From positions 1 through 6,030 of the forward strand of contig JADGAE010000125.1 of assembly GCA_015232165.1 (NCBI GenBank): a stretch of 6,030 nt of DNA. Reading direction: 5' to 3'. The notes beneath the pieces are model-generated. The model was not told the origin of the DNA. It worked only from the letters and a program-made list of their open reading frames with translations, and searched no databases. Origin of the DNA: Nitrospirota bacterium. Lineage in GTDB: Bacteria > Nitrospirota > Thermodesulfovibrionia > Thermodesulfovibrionales > Magnetobacteriaceae. A program made the translations under genes and the position numbers. Of the stretch, positions 1 to 5,643 are shown one piece after another (within the stretch, counting starts at the first letter, position 1; every line of letters begins with the position of its first letter).

Positions 1-9
1 TTTCCCCAT
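1..9 (-). CDS. First codons of a gene leaving the left edge (partial)
   Basis: An ATG at 9-7 followed by GGG AAA (Met-Gly-Lys) runs off the left edge. It is preceded by AAGGAG (minus strand, 26-21) with an 11-nt gap, slightly long but workable. A promoter-like pair lies about 130 nt upstream (138-165). Only three codons are visible, so the product cannot be named. The short TTG start nearer the ribosome binding site is excluded because it meets TAA two codons later. This is an inference from the start signals only. Confidence 0.4.
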
Positions 10-137
10 CGTTAACTCAACTCCTTAATTAAATAATTTTCACTAAAAAGACCCATCGCTTTAAAAGTCTCCGTGGTCCTACAAGCCATTGCATCCCTTT
101 ATATAGTCTACAATAAAACTGCACAAAATGTATATAA

Positions 138-165
138 ATTATTTCAGCAATTTTATCAATGTCAA
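138..165 (-). promoter_or_regulatory. Sigma70-like promoter for the left-edge gene
   Basis: Reading leftward, a perfect TTGACA (165-160) is followed after 16 nt by AATAAT (143-138), five of six matches to the -10 consensus. It lies in AT-rich sequence beyond the end of the FmdB gene. Transcription would begin near 131, leaving a leader of about 120 nt before the ATG at 9. The AT-rich setting makes chance matches more likely than usual. Confidence 0.4.
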
Positions 166-228
166 CCATGTCACTTTTAATCTTATCACACCACCGCGTT
201 TGTGATTGAAAATCAAGGCTACAACGGC

Positions 229-429
229 TTAACACGTACTGCAGGAGGTCTTGCGACAACCACCGCAGTCAGCCTTGACCTGTTTATCCACACCGCTTAC
301 GCCAAACATGGACATCTTTTTTCTCATATCCGATGAGCCACAGTGCGGGCAGCTCACCTGACGATTACCGTATACCAGAAGCTCTACGTTTTGGTTACAG
401 TTGTTGCACAGATACTCATATATCGGCAT
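229..429 (-). CDS. FmdB-family small zinc-ribbon protein
   Basis: This 66-residue protein opens with MPIYEY, the hallmark start of the FmdB/CxxC_CxxC_SSSS putative regulatory family, and carries two knuckles (C8/C11 and C27/C30) that should bind one zinc ion. The segment after the second knuckle (RKKMSMFGV) also fits the family. The C-terminal tail is rich in cysteine, with C55, C58, C63 and C66 as a CxxC-x4-CxxC pattern that could hold a second metal. The family is named after a gene linked to amidase/formamidase operons and its molecular role is not settled. The start is ATG with GGAG nine bases upstream. It lies 44 nt after trpS on the same strand, so it is probably the last gene of the M50-trpS operon. 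Confidence 0.9.
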   Translation of the reverse strand: MPIYEYLCNNCNQNVELLVYGNRQVSCPHCGSSDMRKKMSMFGVSGVDKQVKADCGGCRKTSCSTC

Positions 430-473
430 GTTTACTTACTCCTGTCTGCATATTGACCAACCCGATATTTGCA

Positions 474-1535
474 TCACTGAAGCCTCATGGCCTCCCTGAT
501 CAGGTGCATGGATTCTTCGGTGACACTGGCTGCCCTTGCGTTGCCGGCGCGCACGACATCGGTAAGCGTGGAGGAGTCCTTCAGCTCTTTGCGTCTGGCC
601 CATATAGGCTCCAGCAGGGTCAATATGTGTTTGGTGACAATCTTTTTGCAATCAATACACCCGATGCTTGCACTGCGGCAGCCATCGGCCACGTACTGTT
701 GTTCCTCTTCGGTAGAGAACACCTTGTGCAGTTGGTAGACGGGTGAGAGTTCGGGGTCTCCCTTATCGGTGCGTCGGACCCTGGCCGGGTCGGTCATCAT
801 CGTCCGGACCTTGGTCTGCACCTCTTCGGGGGTATCGGAGAGGTAGATACAATTGTTGTAGCTCTTGGACATCTTTCTGCCATCAAGACCAACGACCTTG
901 GGATACTCCGTAAGGAGCGCCTCGGGCTCTACCATCACGTCACTGGCATAGATGGAGTTAAATCGACGCGCCAGCTCCCTGGTAAACTCCAGGTGCGGCT
1001 GCTGGTCTATCCCCACCGGTACGTACTTTGCCCGGTAGGCAAGGATATCCGCCGACTGCAACACCGGATATCCAAGGAATCCGTACGTATCAAGGTCCTT
1101 GTCCTTTATCTCAAACTGTTTCTCCTTGTATGTTGGCACTCGCTGCAACCACCCCAGGGGCGTGATCATGCTCAACAGTACGTACAGCTCCGCATGTTGC
1201 GGTATCGCCGATTGCACAAACACGGTGCATCTGTCAGGGTCCAGGCCGGCAGACAGGAAGTTCAGGACAAGCTCGTCAGTGTACTGCTTTATAACGGCAG
1301 GGTCTGCGTAGTTGCTGGTCAGGGCATGCCAGTCGGCCACAAAGTAGTAACAATCGTAGCGTTGCTGCAACTTTACCCAGTTCTGGAGCGCACCCACCAG
1401 ATTGCCAACATGCAATAGCCCGCTTGGTTGCATCCCGCTTAACACGCGGTCTCTCACCGCCGTCTTGTCCGCCGTGCCACCCGTGCCGCCTGATAACTCT
1501 ATATTAACGTCTTGTATGCCAATCTCCTTGCTCAA
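474..1535 (-). CDS. trpS: Tryptophanyl-tRNA synthetase (TrpRS)
   Basis: This cytosolic class I aminoacyl-tRNA synthetase charges tRNA-Trp with tryptophan using ATP. From the chosen start it has 353 residues. Visible marks are SGMQPSGLLHVGN with the HIGH-type motif HVGN (42-45), the adenylate-site stretch SADILAY...VPVGIDQ (161-177) followed by QPHLEFTRELA, and a perfect KMSKS loop (221-225) inside GLDGRKMSKSYNN. A TTG start is preferred: TTG overlaps the TGA of the M50 gene as TTGA, and GGGAGG lies five bases upstream (1546-1541). An ATG at 1631 would be 32 codons longer but would overlap the M50 gene by 100 nt. The TTG start leaves about 25 residues before the usual family beginning; internal GTG codons (for example at 1457) are alternatives but have no good ribosome binding site. 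The overlap implies translational coupling with the protease gene. Confidence 0.97.
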   Translation of the reverse strand: MSKEIGIQDVNIELSGGTGGTADKTAVRDRVLSGMQPSGLLHVGNLVGALQNWVKLQQRYDCYYFVADWHALTSNYADPAVIKQYTDELVLNFLSAGLDPDRCTVFVQSAIPQHAELYVLLSMITPLGWLQRVPTYKEKQFEIKDKDLDTYGFLGYPVLQSADILAYRAKYVPVGIDQQPHLEFTRELARRFNSIYASDVMVEPEALLTEYPKVVGLDGRKMSKSYNNCIYLSDTPEEVQTKVRTMMTDPARVRRTDKGDPELSPVYQLHKVFSTEEEQQYVADGCRSASIGCIDCKKIVTKHILTLLEPIWARRKELKDSSTLTDVVRAGNARAASVTEESMHLIREAMRLQ

Positions 1536-2227
1536 AGAATCCTCCCAAGAGGCATAAGGATCATGCCTATCAGGAACTGTACGACCTTCTGTATAGGTGC
1601 TATAATATATTGTGCCATACCGGTTGCCCATAAAGCAAGCACAATTAATATCCCATAAGGCTCAATCATACTGTATAGAACTGCCTGCCTATACGGCAAC
1701 AGGCTTACAACAATTCTGCCACCATCAAGAGGGGGGATCGGGATCAGATTAAAGGCTGCCAGAAACACGTTGAAATATGCGCTGTATCGTAGCATCTGTT
1801 CTACCGGTATCAGTATCTTTGCCCACATGGCATCGGGGGCGTGTGGTGCCGGATATAGCCTGGTCATGACAGCCAGGAGCACTATGCTCAACGTGGCTAT
1901 CAAGATATTAGCGCCGGGTCCGGCAGCAGAGACCAGTGCGGCATCTACCCGGGGGTTTTTCAGTCTGCCGAAATTAACCGGCACTGGCTTGGCCGAACCA
2001 AATATAAACGAACCGCTGGAGAGTATAAACAGCATTATCGGCATGATAATCGTTCCCATCAGATCGATATGCGCTATGGGATTAAGCGTCAGCCGGCCCA
2101 TTTCCTTTGCCGTGGGGTCGCCGCGCTTGTCCGCAACCCATCCATGCGCAACCTCGTGGAAGGTTATCGCTATCAGGATCGGTAAGGCCGCAACAGACAG
2201 GCTCCGCAATGTCTGGACTATATCCAC
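1532..2227 (-). CDS. Site-2 protease family (M50) membrane zinc metalloprotease
   Basis: This 231-residue integral membrane protein belongs to the short, PDZ-less branch of the M50 family, whose members cut substrates within or near the membrane. The zinc motif HEVAH (24-28) sits at the end of the first hydrophobic helix and is followed by GRLTLNPIAHID, typical of this branch. AAGPGAN (101-107) and NLIPIPPLDGGR (160-171) are the other conserved blocks, the latter supplying the third zinc ligand (D168). About five to six hydrophobic segments are visible (roughly 10-28, 55-76, 104-122, 150-165, 188-215). The physiological substrate is unknown. The start is GTG, with TAG in frame immediately before it, and no Shine-Dalgarno is seen; the GC-rich repeat ends only about ten bases upstream. 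Its stop overlaps the TTG start of trpS, an arrangement also common in other bacteria. Confidence 0.93.
   Translation of the reverse strand: MDIVQTLRSLSVAALPILIAITFHEVAHGWVADKRGDPTAKEMGRLTLNPIAHIDLMGTIIMPIMLFILSSGSFIFGSAKPVPVNFGRLKNPRVDAALVSAAGPGANILIATLSIVLLAVMTRLYPAPHAPDAMWAKILIPVEQMLRYSAYFNVFLAAFNLIPIPPLDGGRIVVSLLPYRQAVLYSMIEPYGILIVLALWATGMAQYIIAPIQKVVQFLIGMILMPLGRIL
1541..1546 (-). promoter_or_regulatory. Ribosome binding site that sets the trpS start
   Basis: GGGAGG on the minus strand lies five bases before TTG at 1535-1533, inside the last codons of the M50 gene. It is the best-placed ribosome binding site near the trpS 5' end and decides in favour of the TTG start over the ATG at 1631. 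Confidence 0.75.
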
Positions 2228-2236
2228 CTAATTAAG

Positions 2237-2317
2237 AAGAAGGGGCGGCCCCCCCCTTCAACCCCCCTGCAATGGGGGGGTGAGGCACCCCGGCAACGAA
2301 GAAGCCCCCTTGACCCC
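2237..2317 (+). repeat. Diverged copy of the GC-rich dispersed repeat (copy C)
   Basis: This intergenic block begins AAGGGGCGGCC and ends CCCCTTGACCCC, in the same order and orientation as the repeat at 5014-5079. Shared parts are the GGGCGG arm, the CTTCA-CCCCCC-TGCAA middle and the CCTTGACCCC end. About 30 nt of different sequence (around 2273-2303) replaces the AAGGGGAC/GTCCCCTT palindrome of the other copies. It has its own hairpin, ACCCCCC/GGGGGGT (2261-2281, loop TGCAAT plus G). It lies between the PEPCK-like gene and the M50 gene. Confidence 0.7.
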
Positions 2318-2336
2318 TTTTATCTCAATTCGCATG

Positions 2337-2342
2337 ATTATA
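2337..2342 (-). promoter_or_regulatory. Isolated -10-like TATAAT upstream of the M50 operon
   Basis: TATAAT on the minus strand lies just after the stop of the PEPCK-like gene. No convincing -35 box is found 16-18 bases upstream (the sequence there is close to AAACAT). If it works, transcription of M50-trpS-FmdB would start near 2330 and run through the GC-rich repeat. Otherwise these genes depend on read-through from the PEPCK-like gene. Confidence 0.25.
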
Positions 2343-2354
2343 CACAGTTCTATT

Positions 2355-4028
2355 TCACGATGTTTTGGACAACGGGCTTAATAGTTGGTCCAGCACCGTT
2401 CTGGCCGCTACTATTGGGTCAATTATGGCGCTGTCCATGTCGTTATCAATATCTCGTTTGTTTGAGAGGAAGTTTATACGGTCCTGCATCCTGTCGCGCA
2501 GGAACTTTAGTTTTGCTTCATCCTGTGAGGGTTCGTACTTTTGGTCAAAGTCTGCGCCGAAGAGATCATTGCCATTTTGCGGGATCAATAATCCCTGGAA
2601 CGCCTTCCACTCCTTCCACACAATGGTGTTACGCACCAGTTCGGTTACAATGGACAGCGATAATTCCTTGGGGATATCGGTCAGGCTCTCGGGCAATCCT
2701 AATGCGTTTGTGTTCATTATGTAACATTCGGTGCCGCCCTTAAACAGCTTATAAAACTGCTGGCAATCCCACAACAGAGGATGTACCCTGAAGGGGTTGG
2801 CAAAGGGTTCTATCACGAGTTTTTCAAATTCCTTTGGGTCTACGTTTTCAACGCCCTTGGCCCTCAGCGTGCTCAATGATGCGCCCATGGCAACGGCAAG
2901 CCACAGGTTGTCGATCTTGCTGATTGGCGGCAGCGATGTGTCTTTTTGCAGCCAGATGACCTTGCCGGGACGTTCGCAGTGGTCTTTGTGTCTGAACATG
3001 TCGCGGGTCTTTATGCACCTGCCGTTTCTGTTGCGGACATCGGCGCAGACCAGCTTGCGTTGGCCATCTTCGGACATGGTTACACCGACGTTCTGGGCGC
3101 TGTAGAAGTAGCTAATGATCGGGTCATTGGGTACCACGGCATCAGTCTTGTCAAAGAGGTTTGGCTCAATAGCTATTGACAGGTCGTTATCGAGGTCGAT
3201 TAAGAATGCGTCGTCGTGGATGACTGTGACTTGTTCACCTTCACCCAGGGCGCTTTCGTGTTTGTCGCTGTTGGTTATGGAGGACTTCCCGGAACCGGAC
3301 AGGCCAAAGACGGCAATTGGAGGGTTTTTCCCGATCTTCTTGATACCGCCGTGACAGGCCACCATGTTCTGTCTGACGCCGACACTCCAGGCCAGCGTCA
3401 GGGTTCCCTTCTTGCGCTCGCCAAAATAGCGAAGTCCGAGGATCGCTATGCAGTTCTGTTTCTCATCAACGATGATCAGGCCGTCTGGGAATCCCGGATG
3501 CGACCAGTCGGAGTCGGCAAGCACTATTATGTCAGGCTCATCCAAGGGTCGTGAGGTTGCATATGTGTCCGTCCAGGGCTTCATCCACGGGGTAAAGTTC
3601 AGCGTCCAGTCCAGCATGTTCTTGGCGTCGGTGACGGGACTTACCAGGTGGGCCTTGACCATAAAGTCGCTGTGCAACCCCACAATGCCCTCCATCCAGA
3701 AGGCCGGCTTCTTGTTGAACTGATACACGGCCTCGCGCAGGATGGTCAGGTACATATCCCTGTCACTGCCCATCTGCCGAACAAGGCGTCTGGCCCGCGC
3801 GGTACGCCCAACGATTGTACCGTCGTTGGATACCAGCACCTTGGCGTCTGCGGGCAGACCGTAGGTATGGGGCTTGTACATCGGCTCCGACGTGACTATC
3901 ACCTCGGGCTGTCTTAATGCATACTCGTACAGCTCCCTCATGTTGGTCTTGCGCACCGAATTTGCGTGCATTGCGCTCTCTATTATGGCCCTCCACGGAG
4001 AGCCGGGCAGTTGCGTCTTACTTGACAT
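2355..4028 (-). CDS. Divergent ATP-type phosphoenolpyruvate carboxykinase-like protein
   Basis: This 557-residue protein follows ATP-type PEP carboxykinase (oxaloacetate + ATP to PEP + CO2 + ADP) from end to end with low similarity. RELYEYALRQPEV (31-43) and VGRTARARR (73-81) match the N-terminal LYE-AL block and the GRSPKDK block, with R75 as the substrate arginine. YFGERKKG (201-208) matches Y-GE-KKG. H226 in ACHGG is the candidate metal histidine. FGLSGSGKSS (241-250) is the phosphate-binding kinase-1a loop, FGLSGTGKTT in the classical enzyme. VIHDDAFLID (269-278) gives the kinase-2 aspartates. LPPISKI (366-372) and ECYIMNTN (434-441) match LPPVSRL and AYLVNTG. Because catalytic positions are mostly kept, a nucleotide-binding phosphotransfer or carboxykinase activity is plausible, but the true substrate is unknown. 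It may belong to the uncharacterised DUF4914 group, recalled rather than checked. The ATG has AAGGAG nine bases upstream and its own promoter. Confidence 0.8.
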   Translation of the reverse strand: MSSKTQLPGSPWRAIIESAMHANSVRKTNMRELYEYALRQPEVIVTSEPMYKPHTYGLPADAKVLVSNDGTIVGRTARARRLVRQMGSDRDMYLTILREAVYQFNKKPAFWMEGIVGLHSDFMVKAHLVSPVTDAKNMLDWTLNFTPWMKPWTDTYATSRPLDEPDIIVLADSDWSHPGFPDGLIIVDEKQNCIAILGLRYFGERKKGTLTLAWSVGVRQNMVACHGGIKKIGKNPPIAVFGLSGSGKSSITNSDKHESALGEGEQVTVIHDDAFLIDLDNDLSIAIEPNLFDKTDAVVPNDPIISYFYSAQNVGVTMSEDGQRKLVCADVRNRNGRCIKTRDMFRHKDHCERPGKVIWLQKDTSLPPISKIDNLWLAVAMGASLSTLRAKGVENVDPKEFEKLVIEPFANPFRVHPLLWDCQQFYKLFKGGTECYIMNTNALGLPESLTDIPKELSLSIVTELVRNTIVWKEWKAFQGLLIPQNGNDLFGADFDQKYEPSQDEAKLKFLRDRMQDRINFLSNKRDIDNDMDSAIIDPIVAARTVLDQLLSPLSKTS

Positions 4029-4094
4029 TTATCGTAACTCCTTCTTCTATTGTAAAATACTATACTATTGCACTTTATGATTTATTGCATAGAG

Positions 4095-4124
4095 ATGATA
4101 GCATATTTCAATATTATATGTCAA
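4095..4124 (-). promoter_or_regulatory. Strong sigma70-like promoter for the PEPCK-like gene
   Basis: Reading leftward, a perfect TTGACA (4124-4119) is followed after 18 nt by TATCAT (4100-4095), five of six matches. TGC directly before the -10 adds an extended -10 element. It starts ten bases after the stop of the MNT-HEPN gene and gives a leader of about 60 nt. The PEPCK-like gene is therefore likely transcribed on its own as well as by any read-through. Confidence 0.65.
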
Positions 4125-4133
4125 CGCCACAAA

Positions 4134-4859
4134 TTACCTTACCCTCTCATTTACCTGCCTGATGAGTTCAGCGATTTCAGGCTTCAGCTTTGGCAGGTCT
4201 TCATTGACGACATTCCATACGATTTTATTGTCTATCCCAAAATACTCATGCGCAATCCTGTTCCTCATGCCGGTCATCTCGGCCCAGAGTATGTTTGGGG
4301 CCTTGTTCTTGATTGACTTGGGGATATGCCTTGAGGCCTCACCGATGATTTCAAGACTTCGTACCACGGCGTTGATAGTCTTCCTGTCTTTTTGAAACTC
4401 CTGGTACGTCATACCCTCTACGAAAGAGATGGCATCATCAATGGATTCGGCGATATCATTGATGTAATCCCTGTACTCCCGTGTCATTGTCCCTCCAGGT
4501 CGTATTTGGTTCTTTATCACACCGGGTTGCACCAGGTTCTTTATTGCTGCAGGACACTCCTGCTCTGGCACGTACACGACTTCTTCAAGGATGCGTTTGC
4601 CGATATACGGTTTTAGTGCATCCTTTGTAACGAGGTCAACCTTCGTGCCAAATAGCTTACGTAGATATCCCTCAAGGCGCATGAAATCAATTAAGGTCAC
4701 GCTGTCGTTAAGTTCAACGAGGACGTCTATGTCGCTCCGCTTCTTCTGTTCAGCACGGACGTAGGAGCCAAAGATACCGATGGTCTTGACCTTGAAGCGT
4801 GTCTCAAGGACTTCCCTGTTGGCGTCGATTAGCGCCTTTATCTCGACCATTGTCTTCAC
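4134..4859 (-). CDS. Fused MNT nucleotidyltransferase-HEPN protein (MntA-HepT in one frame)
   Basis: This 241-residue frame joins two proteins that are normally the separate genes of an MntA-HepT (MNT/HEPN) toxin-antitoxin pair. Residues 1-97 form a minimal nucleotidyltransferase: GSYVRAEQKKRSDID (31-45) contains the GSx10DxD motif with D43 and D45, and D75 in KVDLVT is the third metal-binding aspartate. Residues 125-241 form a complete HepT/DUF86 HEPN domain with RNRIAHEY (199-206), the full Rx4HxY motif: R199 and H204 are the RNase residues and Y206 is the tyrosine that MntA enzymes adenylylate in studied systems. The linker (98-124) includes a repeated nine-residue unit. The start is GTG with GGTGA seven bases upstream; ATG three codons later (4850) is an alternative. 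GGAGG before M125 could allow HepT to be made separately as well. All key residues are present, so both activities may be intact. It would act in the cytosol on RNA or tRNA and on its own HEPN domain. Confidence 0.88.
   Translation of the reverse strand: MKTMVEIKALIDANREVLETRFKVKTIGIFGSYVRAEQKKRSDIDVLVELNDSVTLIDFMRLEGYLRKLFGTKVDLVTKDALKPYIGKRILEEVVYVPEQECPAAIKNLVQPGVIKNQIRPGGTMTREYRDYINDIAESIDDAISFVEGMTYQEFQKDRKTINAVVRSLEIIGEASRHIPKSIKNKAPNILWAEMTGMRNRIAHEYFGIDNKIVWNVVNEDLPKLKPEIAELIRQVNERVR
4485..4496 (-). promoter_or_regulatory. Internal ribosome binding site and ATG for a separate HepT
   Basis: GGAGG (4496-4492) lies four bases before ATG (4487-4485), which is codon 125 of the fused frame and the normal first residue of a HepT protein (MTREYRDYI). 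Initiation here would give a free HEPN protein of 117 residues, the usual HepT length, ending at 4134. The signal may be functional or a remnant of a two-gene ancestor. Confidence 0.55.
4491..4544 (-). repeat. Imperfect 27-nt tandem duplication in the MNT-HEPN linker
   Basis: Two adjacent 27-nt units (4544-4518 and 4517-4491) both begin ATAAAGAAC and agree at about 19 of 27 positions. They encode IKNLVQPGV and IKNQIRPGG. The length is a multiple of three, so the frame between the two domains stays open. The second unit ends in the GGAGGG that serves as the HepT ribosome binding site. Confidence 0.6.
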
Positions 4860-4928
4860 GGCAGCGTCACCATCAACGTCCTCTTTCTCCTTGTTATGGT
4901 ATCTCTTACAATGCCAACCTTACAAATT

Positions 4929-4959
4929 ATTATACCTTATCCGGATTGATTAGTGTCAA
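4929..4959 (-). promoter_or_regulatory. Consensus -35/-10 promoter for the fused MNT-HEPN gene
   Basis: Reading leftward, TTGACA (4959-4954) and TATAAT (4934-4929) are both perfect, separated by 19 nt, two more than ideal. Transcription would start near 4922, about 60 nt before the GTG at 4859. It faces away from the RusA-like gene. No matching palindromic operator is obvious, although MNT/HEPN operons are often autoregulated. Confidence 0.55.
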
Positions 4960-5013
4960 TTTTGATCCGTCCACGGATTATATAGCGCGTTTCAATTGCA
5001 TGCAATACAAAGA

Positions 5014-5079
5014 ACAAGGAGGGCGGCTCCGCCCCCTCCTTGACCTCCCCCGCAAGGGGACCAGTCCCCTTGACCCCGT
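5014..5079 (+). repeat. GC-rich inverted repeat, left copy (IR-L)
   Basis: This copy matches the reverse complement of 5644-5713. A 28-nt block (5052-5079) is identical to the complement of 5644-5671, and a 16-nt block (5021-5036) to that of 5688-5703, with small changes between. It contains three hairpin-forming parts: AAGGAGGGCGG pairing with CCGCCC..TCCTT (5016-5041), CCCC-GCAA-GGGG (5048-5059), and the palindrome AAGGGGACCAGTCCCCTT (5054-5071). It ends five bases before the ATG of the RusA-like gene. Confidence 0.88.
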
Positions 5080-5083
5080 AAAA

Positions 5084-5584
5084 ATGCCACATATTTTGTA
5101 TTTAACTCAATCGAAATCTGCTATAAGAAAATTATGGACATATGAACCTTTAATCAACTATCATAATGAAAAGGATGTGATGAAAATAGAACGAAAATCA
5201 GAAGCTGGTGAATCATATTGGTTTGCATCACTAATATGCAACTATCTCAAATTATATGCCGAGTTAGATATTACTTATTTAGCATCACAAGATCACATAA
5301 TACCAACAGTGATTTGTGGTGGTGATATTGATAATAAACTAAAAGGATTATTCGATGCTCTAAGATGTCCTCCTGACTCAAGTTCAATACCAAAAGATTT
5401 GTCACCAATTCCTAAAAATATCCCTGTTTATTGTTTATTAGAGGATGATGGATTGATAAGAAAAATTACAGTTGCAACGGATAGATTGCTTGACGCTATT
5501 GATGAAGATAGTTTCCTGATGTTAATTAAAGTGAAAGTAAAGGCTATAACCTTAACTCGTGGAAATATATCGTTAGCTGGATAG
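5084..5584 (+). CDS. RusA-like protein, probably N-terminally shortened
   Basis: This 166-residue protein carries the RusA-type acidic pattern: GGDIDNKLKGLFDAL (79-93) with D81, D83, N84 and D91, then LLEDDGLI (118-125) and a closing strand FLMLIKVKVKA. Classical RusA is a Holliday-junction resolvase with DxDN and DD motifs. This sequence belongs to a related group of small uncharacterised proteins, so resolvase activity is only a possibility. The group, as recalled, has about 20-40 more N-terminal residues; here that part is replaced by the GC-rich repeat, whose end lies five bases before the ATG. No Shine-Dalgarno precedes the ATG. The frame stays open back through the repeat (another ATG at 5000 would add 28 repeat-derived residues), so the real start is uncertain. 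The gene is much more AT-rich than its leftward neighbours and the only one on the plus strand, suggesting separate acquisition. It may be a decayed gene. Confidence 0.65.
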   Translation: MPHILYLTQSKSAIRKLWTYEPLINYHNEKDVMKIERKSEAGESYWFASLICNYLKLYAELDITYLASQDHIIPTVICGGDIDNKLKGLFDALRCPPDSSSIPKDLSPIPKNIPVYCLLEDDGLIRKITVATDRLLDAIDEDSFLMLIKVKVKAITLTRGNISLAG

Positions 5585-5643
5585 CTCAACATTAGCACGC
5601 AATATTCCCCCACGCTACAACCTAACCTAACAACCATCGCATA

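Noticed and set aside
183..204. ATCACA/TGTGAT hairpin downstream of the FmdB gene as a terminator
   Set aside because: The stem has only six pairs with a ten-base loop, and no T run follows.
29..259. Minus-strand 76-codon frame overlapping the end of the FmdB gene
   Set aside because: It overlaps a well-supported gene in another frame, has no ribosome binding site, and its protein looks like translated AT-rich intergenic sequence.
333..1418. Plus-strand frames opposite trpS
   Set aside because: They are shadows of trpS with no recognisable motifs or start signals.
2360..3917. Several plus-strand frames of 80-127 codons opposite the PEPCK-like gene
   Set aside because: They lie wholly within a gene with strong motif support and show no coherent protein features.
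4946..4984. Plus-strand promoter for the RusA-like gene (TTGATT or TTGATC with TATATA)
   Set aside because: The possible boxes are 11 or 27 bases apart, outside any workable spacing.
4799..5083. N-terminal 95 codons of the long plus-strand frame ending at 5584
   Set aside because: This part runs antisense to the MNT-HEPN start, across its promoter and through the GC-rich repeat; family similarity begins only after the ATG at 5084.
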